64,000 nucleotides of DNA from Pedosphaera sp. GTDB lineage: Bacteria; Verrucomicrobiota; Verrucomicrobiia; Limisphaerales; JADLHS01. Under the pieces are notes generated by a model. That model had not been told where the DNA came from. It did not search any database and was given only the letters and a program-made list of their open reading frames with translations. The stretch spans positions 1 through 64,000 of the forward strand of contig SIBJ01000010.1 of the NCBI GenBank assembly GCA_009695195.1, given 5' to 3'. Position 1 is the stretch's first letter, and every line of letters begins with the position of its first letter. Shown here piece after piece: positions 26,501-36,900 of the stretch. Position numbers and translations under genes: made by a program.

Positions 26501-27322
26501 GACGCCGGACGTGAAACCCGTCGAAGTACCACGCGTGGCGAAGGTGACCACGAGGTCGCGAGAGCCGGCCAGGCTGAAACTGAAAATGGCCGCCTTGCCA
26601 TTGGCGGAACTGTTGGCCAGCGCCAGCGCGGTGCCGGGGTTTCCGTCCACGGACCCGGGCGGGACGTTCAACGTCGTGCCCGTGAAGGAAGTTCGTTCCG
26701 GGCTGGAGCCCTGGGGAGAACCCAGCCCGAAGGCGGAAACGTCGAGCGTGCCGTTGCCGAACGAGGCGGGGATCGTGGCGGGCGTGGCCGTCGAAATCGT
26801 GGTGGCGGGCAGGCTCAAAAAATCCCACGCGGCAATCAGACCGTTGCTGGACGTCGCGCTCCCCGGCAAAATGATCACCGGCACGGCGTTGCTCACGTCC
26901 AGCAGCGCGATGCGATTGAACTCCGGCGCCGTGACAGCGAACGAGTCGCGGTTCGCTTGCAGGAAGCGTCCGATGCCGCAACCGGTGGCGTTCTCGACGC
27001 CCGACACGAGCGGCGCGGACCAGGTAAGGACGCCGGCGGGGCTTTGATAACCGACGCGCGCGTTGCCGATGGCTTTATCGAGCACGAGCACGTCGGGAAT
27101 GCCGTCGCCGTTGAAATCGCCGGAAGTGAGGAACTCGGCGGGCGTTTCGTAAACCACGGAGGCGTGGGATGAAATCGGACAAAGGAGCATGCAGGCCGCA
27201 AACGCAGAGGAGAAAAGGAGCAGAGGTGAAAAGGAGATGAAGGCAGTTTTCCTCTGCTCCCTTTCTCCTCTACTCCCTTTCGGTTCGAGAGATTCCGGAT
27301 TTTGGATTTCAAATTTACTCAT
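23585..27322 (-). CDS. giant exported protein with FG-GAP, chitobiase-like and TolB-like regions, 1245 aa
   Basis: The ATG at 27322 overlaps the stop of the upstream gene (TGATG), so this is the third gene of the operon. The N-terminus is basic, followed by a hydrophobic signal (FSPLLLFSSAFAACMLL). An FG-GAP/VCBS-like calcium motif GDFNGDGIPDVLVLD lies near 66-80. A segment near 700-730 resembles C-terminal beta domains of chitobiase (ITIAPPPGAYGGPISISF, QVLYRT). Residues about 820-1007 resemble TolB/PD40 propeller blades (ISRDGRWLAFW-type, ARWPAWSPDGGRIAVADD-type). Two similar repeats at the end (LESAVNLPAGFTWTPVSGPY and LEATTNLSPPALWLPLDGPY) occur in other verrucomicrobial surface proteins. 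The role is unknown; it is presumably cell-surface or secreted and works with the two upstream products. Confidence 0.8.
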   Translation of the reverse strand: MSKFEIQNPESLEPKGSRGEREQRKTAFISFSPLLLFSSAFAACMLLCPISSHASVVYETPAEFLTSGDFNGDGIPDVLVLDKAIGNARVGYQSPAGVLTWSAPLVSGVENATGCGIGRFLQANRDSFAVTAPEFNRIALLDVSNAVPVIILPGSATSSNGLIAAWDFLSLPATTISTATPATIPASFGNGTLDVSAFGLGSPQGSSPERTSFTGTTLNVPPGSVDGNPGTALALANSSANGKAAIFSFSLAGSRDLVVTFATRGTSTGFTSGVWAWSTDGINYNTLPGVNTASTNATFAIASVDFTAATALNNAETVWLRYTLSGATSAGGNNRLDNIQLNATPIPAGGLGQQGLAGLTAPFGTNAPFDRLLCASSQNSTPAARLNLLGLNAGTVVAAPEYAETAPLDRVNPLPLAGNLTFAVGLVRGATNDALHLWQFTNSASVIGLLSNLPPGSDYAFGRFNDEALPRFWFYVPGGTNLTIRQLVTSGAGFGFSTPLTLYFTQTVEHVYVVGASNDSSAMIQFGDGIQGARLPGGTPSLAVKYSVGGGNHFTGVAALNDGKFVLLNAPTGTVSSVGAQVMTFDGTNYTQISSNSLPATTTRNTRATVWLFQSEPFTNTTATLIASFSVPDWSSGTFGVPGSLSVRAENDAGAASGLGSPATNNLGVPPAGTAYALPDQYRDDISFFTYAPPRPAEPVVITIAPPPGAYGGPISISFIKQNAAHQVLYRTGTADSWKLYSAPFALTNDATIQYYGNIPGGTRGRLQFASYTMGRAWSVSEALVKLPGSDTNPPPVVNPNVPLPSIHGTAFYGRRASNTIPTIWSINLDGSGETFLTTGREPRVSRDGRWLAFWRENDPLTNQFSLWLREVPTGQESRWHTSGSRFVGYDWQIGNTNLIFATGGALFRIGLNEPVTVFPLASDPRQGAPSVNPVDGRVALQVIFPGSTGLYLTPSNVTSRQNLGLSIILSPRWPAWSPDGGRIAVADDPDVSTALDAGRNLWVVKLGAQTNVYQITALNGNPNGFPNGAVWKHDGAALVTAGTIFGTNGLWVLPLTPDGTDCDGSPLRLPTSAGDPIDFAGSVIGTLPSVSYTNLGLHIRLEPTAIVVYWSTNYDGFTLESAVNLPAGFTWTPVSGPYFRVGPNYEYREARTALASRKFFRLQYPGVLVLTPPEPEVSFHLEPNAAVLNWPLNYVGYTLEATTNLSPPALWLPLDGPYLNTNGVFEYRRTLPGAPQEFYRLRWP
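27189..27295. repeat. inverted GAGGAGAAAAGGAGCAGAGG-type repeat inside the signal peptide region
   Basis: GGAGAAAAGGAGCAGAGG at about 27209 is matched in inverse by CCTCTGCTCCCTTTCTCC at about 27250-27275. On the coding strand this repeat encodes the basic and hydrophobic N-terminus of the 1245-residue exported protein. Confidence 0.75.
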
Positions 27323-30300
27323 CACGGATTTTGCGGAATTGTCACCAGGCCGGCGGGCACGACTTCCTGGACTTCGCGTTTGGCGTCGAACCGGACGACG
27401 AAATATTCGTAGGCCGCCCCGGCGACCACGGGTTGTAGATCGCGCAGATAAAGGAAGTTGTAATAGTGCAGGGCGTCCTTGGTTTCGTAGTAATTGGCGA
27501 ACAGTCGGTCGGGAATTGTGATGACTTGTCCATTGGGAGTAATCCGCCACGGGATGCGCTCGATGAGGGGTGAGACTTGAGTGAGGTCGCCAGACACTTT
27601 CGGAAACCAGTCGTTGGTGATCTGCTGGCGGTAAATGGCGATGGGTAACAACGGCTGGCCGGCCCGGGAACTGTCCGGCGAGCGGCTGCGGAAAATCGTG
27701 GGATTCGGATCCGGATTTTGGCTGCTGCTGCCGTACCTCGAATAGTGGACGTAATTGGTGTTGCCCACGTTTGACGCCAGCACGGTGCCCGCTTCTTGTT
27801 CGCTGACCAGTTCCCCAATCCGAATCAGCACGGGATAACGACGATCGAGTAGCCCGCCATCGTTGAACAAAACCACCGCAGCAACTCGCGGATTAAATTC
27901 GTAGCTCGGCGACGGCGTGGTGAACGTATCGAAGTCGCGCACGGGCGGCAGCGGTCGCGCCGGCCAAGGAACGGTTGGCAAAACCACGGGCGGCTTCCAC
28001 GAGAATTCCCACGCGTCCGAAGCGTCGCCCACGTTGCCTTGGTCATCCACCGCCGCAACGCAGACGGAGTAGGTCGCATTGGGAATGACCGTGGCGTTGA
28101 TCGTAAACTGCGGCCCCGGCCCGAATCCCGCGCCGATCCGCGAGGTCCAGTGCGCCTCCAGAAACGACGCGGGCAGATACTTCGACGATTTTTTCTTGAG
28201 GCCAAGGTAGCTGGCGTTGGTGTTGTAAACGGGGTAATGCGTCACCTTGGGGCTGGCAAATCCGCTCGACTCGGACGGCTTCGGCGAATCCGTCCGGCTG
28301 ATCTTGAATTGAAACCGCGACACGCCGGCGGTGGGACAAAACCAGTTGAGCGTGACTTGCGCATTGTTGTTCGAGCCGATGGCGATTGGCTCGGACAAAA
28401 CGGGTCGCGGCAGCTTGTCCGGTTTGACTTCCTTGCAACCGATGAACGAAAGCGGACTGCCGCTGCCATGTTCATCCAGCAGTTGAACGAAGTAACACAA
28501 GCGCGTCGGGCTGGATGGCATCGTGTCGTCGCGGACTTCCAAAATTCTCGTTGGCTTCGCCGGGTCGTACGCGCCGGCGCCTTGTGCCACGAGCGTCAGC
28601 GGCCCTTGATCCGCGCGGCGATAAACCCGGTATTCGCGTGTGCGCGGAGTGAGCGTGAACCGGACGCGCAGTGGAGCGACCTCGCCGGAGTCCGCGGCGC
28701 GCGCGACATGTTGATCGCAATCGGCAGCCATCGCCTGATTCACTCGACAGCCGCGGAACTGTGGCAGCGGCCCGATCAGGCAGGCGGGAAAGGAAACCCA
28801 GGAGATACTATTCGCATCCGGCGTGACGACGGCTACGTCGTACCAAGTGTTATTGGTCAGCGCCTGAATCAAAATCGGTGAACCGAGCGTGATGTCCAAG
28901 TGGATCGCGACCATGCCGTTCACGTCGGGCACGGCGCTGTAAGGACTCAGGCAGAAAGTCGAACCCTGATTGAGCTCGGTCAGCAATGGATCGCTTGAGT
29001 TCAACGCCGTTGAAAGCAATTGTCCCGCATAGAAAACGATTTCCTTTTGTTTGCCCGGCGGAATCGGCACCACGAAAGTGCTGCTCGCCGGCTGCGAAGT
29101 TTGACCGTACTGCGTGCCGACGGTGCAGGTCACCCACACTTCCGGAGGATACGTGTTCACTGATGGCATTTCGAAATCAACCGGGGCCAGGTCGTCGTCC
29201 GGTGGGAAATACACCGGGCCGACCGTCTGCGTGCCGGTCCAATAATTGGTGACCGTGAACGTGACCCACGCGATGCCGCGGTCGCGCCGTTGGCAGGTCA
29301 GGCGCAAACTCCAGGCCTGCGTGTTCACCGTGATCGTGTTGGTCACAAAACTTTGAAACATCACGACGGGCGTGCCGCAACTTCCAATCACGGAACCGGT
29401 CGCCACGTCCGGCGCATCGCGCTGACGCAAAACACCCCAAGCCGGACCCGCGTGCGGCGAGAGCAGCGGATCGCAAGCCGCCACGCTCACGGCGCGGACG
29501 GTGAACCAGGCATTGGTGATGTTGGCGTTGGTCAGCGCGCCGATGCCGGTATCAATGAACGAATTGAAATTCGTGCCGGGAACGTTGGTCACCACTCCGA
29601 CGCGGAAGTTCAGCGGCGTCGCGTCGTTGGTCAGCGCCATCGTCGGATTCGGCCAGCGATAAATCCAGTAGTGCGTCACGAGATCGGCGGCGTTCGTGTT
29701 TTGAACCCAGTTGACTTGCAGGCGCGGCTGGTTGGTCGAGCCGGGCAGGACGGTGTTCACGACTTTCACATCGGTCGGTTGCTTGGGCGTCAACCGGCGG
29801 CACGCACGCGCCAGTCCGCCGGGCGACACCAGCCCGTCGCGCCCGAGCAGATCGCGCGCGGTTGCGAAGTAATAAAACTGTTCCCCGTCAGTGAAGGGCG
29901 GCGAGCTGGACCCGCGTCCGCTGTCGGCGAAGAAAAACGTGATGCGATCCGCGGGATCATCCGCCGCGCCCGCGCCGCTGCCGGCGTTATAGTCCATCGG
30001 GGCGAAAACCGCGGCGCGGTTGGCCTGGACAAAATTCGCGTTCCCATGAAGCTGCGCCGGCGTGGGCGGCGTGACGTGGAAATTTCCCGCCTCAGCCACC
30101 GCCTTCGGGATGCGCCACAAGTTGAATCCCACATTCAAGACCGAAAGCCTCCGCAACTCCGCCGGCGTGCCCCACCGTAGGCGGATGAGCAGGTGTTCGC
30201 TCATTTGATTGCTAACGACTTGAAACGGCCTGCCCGGCGCAGGCAAAACCACCGGCGCATTGGGCACCAGCGTGACACGCCCGACGACGTCGCCCGCCGC

Positions 30301-30966
30301 GCCCGACACGGGATCGAGTTCGCGAACTTCGTAAGTCGTGATCGTGCCGATCAATTCGGAAAACGCGTGACCGGCGCAAATGGTGAGTCCGGGATTGCCG
30401 TGCTCAAGCAGCGCCAGCATTTCGGCAGTGGGCACGTCGGTCGCGGCCTTCTGAAACGCGGAGAGAACTTTTTGCGGTAGCGTTTGATTCGTGATGCCGG
30501 GCACTTTGCGCAGCAGCCCGAAGACATTGGTCCCGACTGCCGAGGCGAGCGCGTCGTTGAGCGAAGCGAGATTCTGGCCGAGCGCAACCGACTGATTCAG
30601 CTTCGAGTTGATGGCGGTTACATCCGGTGCTTGAACCAGATTGCCGCGCAAAGTAAATGCGCCCGCGTTCGTGGGATAACCGGGCTTGCCATAAACCGCG
30701 AAGCGTTTCCCCGCGAGAATCTGCGGCGCATCCGTATCGAGTAGCACGTAAGACCAATCCTGGTTCGAGTTATCGCGGATGGTGGTGCCGACCGAGTAAA
30801 CGAGATTGGAGAGCGGGGTTTGGGCGCGAGCGCTGAAGCACCAAGCTCCAAAGACCAAGCTCCAGAGAAGCACCAACTTCCAAATACCAAAGCAGAGAGT
30901 GCTGCTCTTGAAGCTTGAAGCTTGGAGCTTCTCTGGAGCTTGGTGCTTGGGATTTGGAGCTTTCAT
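27322..30966 (-). CDS. giant exported protein with Fn3-like repeats, 1214 aa
   Basis: The ATG at 30966 lies 7 bases after the stop of the LamG gene and overlaps the next gene by one base. It is preferred over the in-frame ATGs at 31002 and 31005. The N-terminal 50 residues (KLVLLWSLVFGAWCFSARAQ as the hydrophobic part) act as signal peptide and are encoded by a palindromic repeat. The rest is beta-rich, with several fibronectin III-like stretches such as PRLQVNWVQNTNAADLVTHY, AQVTLNWFCPTAGVSRFQFK and YSVCVAAVDDQGNVGDASDA. No catalytic motif is recognised. It is the middle gene of three and is probably a surface or secreted structural protein. Confidence 0.8.
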   Translation of the reverse strand: MKAPNPKHQAPEKLQASSFKSSTLCFGIWKLVLLWSLVFGAWCFSARAQTPLSNLVYSVGTTIRDNSNQDWSYVLLDTDAPQILAGKRFAVYGKPGYPTNAGAFTLRGNLVQAPDVTAINSKLNQSVALGQNLASLNDALASAVGTNVFGLLRKVPGITNQTLPQKVLSAFQKAATDVPTAEMLALLEHGNPGLTICAGHAFSELIGTITTYEVRELDPVSGAAGDVVGRVTLVPNAPVVLPAPGRPFQVVSNQMSEHLLIRLRWGTPAELRRLSVLNVGFNLWRIPKAVAEAGNFHVTPPTPAQLHGNANFVQANRAAVFAPMDYNAGSGAGAADDPADRITFFFADSGRGSSSPPFTDGEQFYYFATARDLLGRDGLVSPGGLARACRRLTPKQPTDVKVVNTVLPGSTNQPRLQVNWVQNTNAADLVTHYWIYRWPNPTMALTNDATPLNFRVGVVTNVPGTNFNSFIDTGIGALTNANITNAWFTVRAVSVAACDPLLSPHAGPAWGVLRQRDAPDVATGSVIGSCGTPVVMFQSFVTNTITVNTQAWSLRLTCQRRDRGIAWVTFTVTNYWTGTQTVGPVYFPPDDDLAPVDFEMPSVNTYPPEVWVTCTVGTQYGQTSQPASSTFVVPIPPGKQKEIVFYAGQLLSTALNSSDPLLTELNQGSTFCLSPYSAVPDVNGMVAIHLDITLGSPILIQALTNNTWYDVAVVTPDANSISWVSFPACLIGPLPQFRGCRVNQAMAADCDQHVARAADSGEVAPLRVRFTLTPRTREYRVYRRADQGPLTLVAQGAGAYDPAKPTRILEVRDDTMPSSPTRLCYFVQLLDEHGSGSPLSFIGCKEVKPDKLPRPVLSEPIAIGSNNNAQVTLNWFCPTAGVSRFQFKISRTDSPKPSESSGFASPKVTHYPVYNTNASYLGLKKKSSKYLPASFLEAHWTSRIGAGFGPGPQFTINATVIPNATYSVCVAAVDDQGNVGDASDAWEFSWKPPVVLPTVPWPARPLPPVRDFDTFTTPSPSYEFNPRVAAVVLFNDGGLLDRRYPVLIRIGELVSEQEAGTVLASNVGNTNYVHYSRYGSSSQNPDPNPTIFRSRSPDSSRAGQPLLPIAIYRQQITNDWFPKVSGDLTQVSPLIERIPWRITPNGQVITIPDRLFANYYETKDALHYYNFLYLRDLQPVVAGAAYEYFVVRFDAKREVQEVVPAGLVTIPQNP
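30830..30960. repeat. palindromic GAAGCTCCA-type repeat inside the signal peptide region
   Basis: CCAAGCTCCAGAGAAGCACC at about 30860 and AGCTTCTCTGGAGCTTGGTG at about 30925-30950 are inverse copies, with further CAAGCTCCAAAG and CTTGAAGCTTGAAGC units between them. The minus-strand gene reads through them to make its signal peptide. Confidence 0.8.
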
Positions 30967-30973
30967 TTCGCGC

Positions 30974-33900
30974 TCAGTAATCAATCGAGTAATCCACGCC
31001 ATCATCCGTCACCGTGCCGCTCACGGAGAGCGTCGCGCAGGCTTTCAGGCAGAAGGGACACGCGCCGATTTTCCCGCAGAGCCGCGCTTGGCCGGCCATG
31101 GACAATTTCCCTTCCGTATCCAATCGGTAGCCCATGGCCCAGGACGCCTCGGCGCTGATGATGCAAATCAAGTCGGCGCTCAGGCTCAACTTCTGCCGGC
31201 CGCCGATGCTGCCGAATCGCGGGCCGCCTTGATAAAAGAGCGCGTAGTCAACTCCGCCGGTGACATCCAGCAGGCAGCTTGAGGAGCCGAAAAGAATGTC
31301 GGACAAGGAAACGCGCGCGCCGAACTGAAGATAAATTCCCGTGAACTCGTTCGCTTTGGTGATCAAGACTTCTTCCACTTCCGGATCAATGAACTTCAGC
31401 GGATCGAGCGAACAGGCGTGGCCGGCGAAAATCCCGACGTTAAAATCCACCGGGATGGCGATGATGGTGACGGTGGCGCCCGCCTTGGCCGCGAGATAAT
31501 TTTCGAACTGGCCGATGGCCAGCGACGCGCCAAAATTATTGATGCTGCCGCCCTTGAATCCGATTTTTCCCAGCACCTCGAATGACCCGCCAATGCCGAG
31601 CACCGCGCCGCTTTGCAACGTCCAGCGCGCCTCGATGTTTAGTTTGAGCGGACCGCCGCCGGACACGCCCAGCCAATCCAGCGGAATGTCCTTTGCGCCC
31701 AGCGTCACTTCCGCTGCGGGAGCACCCGGCGGAATGCAACTCAGCGCCGTGGATTGCGAGTTCAGTTCCTTGATGTCCATGTAGGCGAAGAACTTCATCT
31801 CGTCCGGCAAGTTCATTTTGATTTCCGAATCGAGATGAATCTTGCGCAGCGAATCGCCCTCGAACGTGGGCGCGCCGCGAATCTTGGCCGAGAGCAACGA
31901 ACCGCCCATCGCGCCGCCGCCTTTCATGCTATCAAAACCATCCTGCGCCCCGGCGAGATACGAACTCAGTCCGTTGCGGATCGAACGATTCACCTGATCG
32001 AAGAGCACATCCATCAACTGATTCAGCAGAAAATTCTTGTCGTAAAGAAACTGGCGGAATGCGGTCTGGTAATTGGCCGTCAGCGACGAGCTGAGGAAAG
32101 CCATCGTGAGCCGCTCACGGATTTCGTGCTTGGCTCGCGCCGGATCGGCGGTGAAATAATCTCCGGCCGTTCCGACCGTGGCCGAAAACAGATTCGAGAC
32201 GGCGACGCCGGCGGCTTGCGCATAATTCGCCAACGTGGCGTTGTTGTGGTTGGCGATGTTCAGGGCTTCGTCAATGTCCGAATCCAACGGGACGGTGCCG
32301 ACCTGCATCCGGACCTGAGTGAACTCGGAACGGAGTTGCCGCAGCTCGCCTTCGATTTTCGCGAGCGTCGGTTCGAGATCGCCGAGCAGCCCGTTTACGA
32401 CTGAATCGTCGAGGTCCACGGAGACGCCGGGCAGGCCCTGGTCGTGGGCCAGTTTCTGGATCATCGCGCGCACGACGTGCCGCTTGCCGCCGCCGTCCTT
32501 TTCCAGCGTGCGGATGAACAGGCCGAGCGTGTCGTCCGCGTTCAGCAACGTTTGATTGAGCTGGCCAAGAATTGAATTCGCCTGCCCGGCCGTGCCGTTG
32601 AGACTCATGATGGCTGTTTTCAGTCCGTTGCTGTTCGCGGCGATGATGCCGGGGGTTTTCGCCAGCAGATTGGCCCGGCTCACCGCGAGTTCGGCGGCGA
32701 GCGCATTGTAGAGCTTGTCCTCCACGTTGTTGCCGGCGTCCGTGAGCGCCGACGCCAGCGCGGGGCGAAACAATCCTTCCGCGTTTTCGCGCATGACATT
32801 TTGCAGGCTGCGGAAACCGCTGGTAAGGCCGGAAGTGTTGAACGCCCCACCGAGTTCCGATTGGATGGCGGCGGACACCGAGTTGAGCGGGCCGTTGATT
32901 TCGTTCAACGCGTCGTTGGCGAAGTCCAGCACCTTGATGCGCGGCAGTTGGAGGTTGATGTCCTGCGCGAAATCCAAATCCACCTTGCCGGGCGTGATCT
33001 GTTTGAGGCGACTGTCCACGTCAATCACCGGCAGAATGACTTTCGCGTCCTCGAACCCGGAGAACTCGCGCAACACCGCGTTCCAAGTCAGCGGATAATC
33101 GAAGCCGGCCACGTCAATCCAGTTTTGTTGCGCGCGCATCCGGTAGGTCACGGTGGGAGAACTGCGGTATTCGGCAATCGGCACCGCGGTGGGCCAGCCG
33201 TCCGCGTTCGCATCAAACTTCGGCGTGTTGAAATAATTTTGCGTCCCGTTGTTCCAACCGCGATTCTCGCCCTTGCCTTCTTCCGCCGTCCAGCCGCCCA
33301 TCATGTCCACTTGCGCGTTGGTCGGACTGGCGGGCGTGACGTGAAAATGCGTTTTGATGTCTTGGAAAAACGGCACCCGAACCCGCCCGGCCAGATTGTA
33401 AAAACCCTGCGCTGGTTTGCCCCCGGTTTCCCAGTTGTTGAAATAACCATCGCCCGCCGTGGTGATCGGATAAAAACTTCCGCCGGGTCCCTGCAATTGG
33501 AGGTTCGCGGGAACGGCGAATCGCGAGTCCACGCCTTCCACCTGCGTCGCCGCTGTGGCGAGATTGCCGTTGGCTTTGATGGCCAGTGCGGCGTGGAAGG
33601 CCTGTGGAATGAAGGGTAATTTTGTTTCGACGCCCAGCACCAGATAGCGTTCCGTCAAACTGCACGCGGCGCCGGTCTTGGGTCTGAATTGAAGGCTCAA
33701 CAGGCTGAGGTCCGTGTTCCAGTAGGCCAGATGTTTACTGGCGATGTTGGCCGGCAGCCGCGCGGAGTCGAGATTGCCGCGACACAGAAATTTCATCCGC
33801 TCGAACTCCACCGGAAAACCGGACGGGACGGGCAGCGCAATCACGCCGTCCGTGCGCGATTCGTAATTGTCGCTGTCGAGATACGAGAGCCGATACGTTT

Positions 33901-36900
33901 GGAACGTGAAGTCATAACCGTACAGCCTCTGGTTCGCGGGAAAAGTCGCGGACTCATGAATCCCGCTGACGCCACCGAAGCGGGTGTAATATTTGGAGCG
34001 CCCAGTGAGCGGATACCAACCCGTGTTCGTGCCGGCGATGAAGCTGTTTCCCTGCGTCGGCGCGCGAAAGTTTAACCCCGCGTAATTCGCGAAACCATCG
34101 GCGTAGTTGGCCGCGCCCGGACGTTCGACGGAAGTGAAATCGTTGGTGTTCGCGCTCCCGTAGCCGGTGAGCAACAGCCGCGCGGGACGGCGCGCATCCT
34201 GTTCGCCCGCCAGATCGCCGGCTTTCAGAAAAGTGCCGGCGAAATAGCACGCACCGTTCGTCACGTTGCTCGTGCGTTGGGCGTAATTGGTCCCGCCCGC
34301 AAAGCCCCAAGTCAAATTCTGCGTGTCAATGGTGCCGTAAGCCAGCAACCCGCCCTCGGGTGTGAAGCGAAGTTCGCGCGAGCCAAAGGGTCCGGGCGGC
34401 GGGGTGAAATACATGGATTGCAAGCCCACCACCCCTCCGCTGCAACTGGCATCGGACGAACAATCGCGCGCGTAAGGCAAATTCACCGAGCTGTTAAGCA
34501 ACAAATAACTTGCGGCGGTGTCCATCAGATCGTTCGTGATAACCAACGCGCCCTGACCCGCCGGGATGGATTGGCCGGCCACATAGGGAAAATGCGTGCG
34601 GTAGTTGTAGTCGCCCGGCTGCAGGCTGGCCTGGATCGTGAGCAGTGCGCTGCCGTTGGTGTCGGGCCGCACATAGACCGGCGTGCCCGCGACCGCGGCG
34701 ATATTGCGGTAATAGTTGTCGTTCGAGATCCGATACCATGCCAGTTGATCCACGAGGAACGGGAACTCCGTCACGAGGTCGGCGTCTTCCTGTTGGCGGA
34801 CGAACTGAAGCGCCTGCGCTTCGGAAATGAAAAACTCGCCTTGGGGAATCCGCCACTCGATTTGCGACCCGCCAATCCAGAACGGTTTGGTTTCCTCCGC
34901 GAACCAAAGGCGATTCGTGTTGTAGGACGCGGCGGTGAAAATGACGGGCGAACTCGTGGGCAACAAATCCGGCCCCAACGCGACGTTGGCTTTCGACGCG
35001 AACGGTCGCAGCGCGCGCGAGTTCGTGGTGACGCTCAAGCCAAAGCCGGCGGGAAACCATGCTTCGAGATTTGTCGCGACCATGCCCGCTGCGCTCAAGG
35101 TCGCGCCCGGCAGGCGATAGCGGATTCCGTTGGTCTCGAAGAACTGCGTCGGGTTGGCGAGACTGAACGAGCCGTTCAGGTTCGTGGCAAAACCATTCGC
35201 GCCGAGGTTCACGTTGAACGCCGCGCCGCCGCCGAACTTGAACCCGGGCGCGATTGCGAGATACGCGCCGCCCACGCCGAGATGCAGTTGCGACGCCAGA
35301 TGCGTCGGCGCGGTGATCGTGCCGGCCGACGGCGCGTTGAGGACGTTGGTGAGCACGGTCTCAATGTTGCCGAAGAAAACGTGACCGTTGAAATGCAGCA
35401 GCCGCGCGGGGTCGGTGGCTTCCGTGCCGTCAGTCGTGAAGCCGCCGCCGTTCTCATTATGCGAAAGCGTGGCGGTCAGCCGATGGAAATTGTTGACCGA
35501 ATCCAATTGCAAGCCGGTGTCCGGCTCGACGTTTATGGAGGGATTGATCGTTGCCATTCCCACTCCGGCTCCGGATAAAATCGGCGTTGAGGCGTTGTAA
35601 TACGCAATGGTGAAAGCATTGGAGTAGGTGTTGGGTTTAACCGCCAGCGGCGTGCCGGAGGGCGCGATTTGCAGCCCGGCATCCAGTTTGTATCCGACAA
35701 GCGCGTTCGGCGGCGCAGGGCCGAAGTCGTAGAATCGCCAGAACGTGGCATTGGCCGTCACGACAAACGAGTTCACCAGATTGCTGCCGTTGATGGCGTA
35801 GAAGCGCCCAACGGATGGAATGCCCGTCGCCGCGACCAGATGCACGCTGCCATCGCCGAGATACGCCGTTGAACCCGTCCACGCCGCGCCATTGGTCAGT
35901 GTTCCGGTGTGGCCCAAGCCGGTGGCATCGGCGGCGGTGTTTCCCGTCGCGTCGTCGAACCGCCAGTAGGCCACCAGTCCGCTTTCATTGCCGACGAGCG
36001 GGAGGTTCTTCATGGACAGAATCTCGCTGGCCGTGAGCGCGCGGTTCCAAACCGTGACCTCATCAATCGCTCCCGCCAACGGTGTCGTGTAATTGAAGTA
36101 TCTCCCGATTTGAAGCGGATCCGTGAGGGTCATCGCACCGGCCGAACCGGTCCAGGCGCTGGAACCCACGAGGACGCCGTCCAGAAAGAGTTTGCCTCCC
36201 GAAGCATCCACCGTCAGCGCGGCATGATGCCAGGCACCGTCCGCCACGAGAGTCGCCGGATTCGAGTCAATCGCGTAGTTGGCGAACGAACGATAGTAGA
36301 AACCGCGGAGCCGCCCGCTCTGCACGATCAGACTCCAGGCATTGCCCGTGTCCACGGATTTGGTGACCAAACCCTGAACGACGCCGCCGCCATTGGTCGT
36401 GCGAAACCAGGTCGAGACGGTGATCGGATAAGCATTCAAGTCCGCGTTGTGCGGCACCGTGACGAAATCATTCACGCCATCGAGCTTCACGGCGCTGGCA
36501 GCGATGGGGGCCAACGCAATTGCGGCGTGCGATTCGACCCAGGCCGGCGCATTGAGCAAGGTGCCGTGAAACGCATTGGTCGCCGTGTTGTTTGCCGCGT
36601 TGCCGCTGCCTTCGTCGAAACGCCAATAACCCAGCAACCCGTCCTCGGTGCCGCCCAACCGGCGATGCTTCAAATAATTCAGCTCGCTCGCGCTCAGACC
36701 GCGATTCCAGAGCGTCACTTCGTCAATCTCGCCCTGGAAGGCATTCCCATAATTGAAATAACGACCGATCTGGAGCGGTTCGGTGCCGGTGGGCGGGCCC
36801 GGCGTGCCGGTCCAGGCGACGCTGTTCCGCAGATTGCCGTCCACATACAGCAGCCCGGTGGTGGTGCTCACCACGAAGGCAATGTGGTGCCAGTGGCCGT

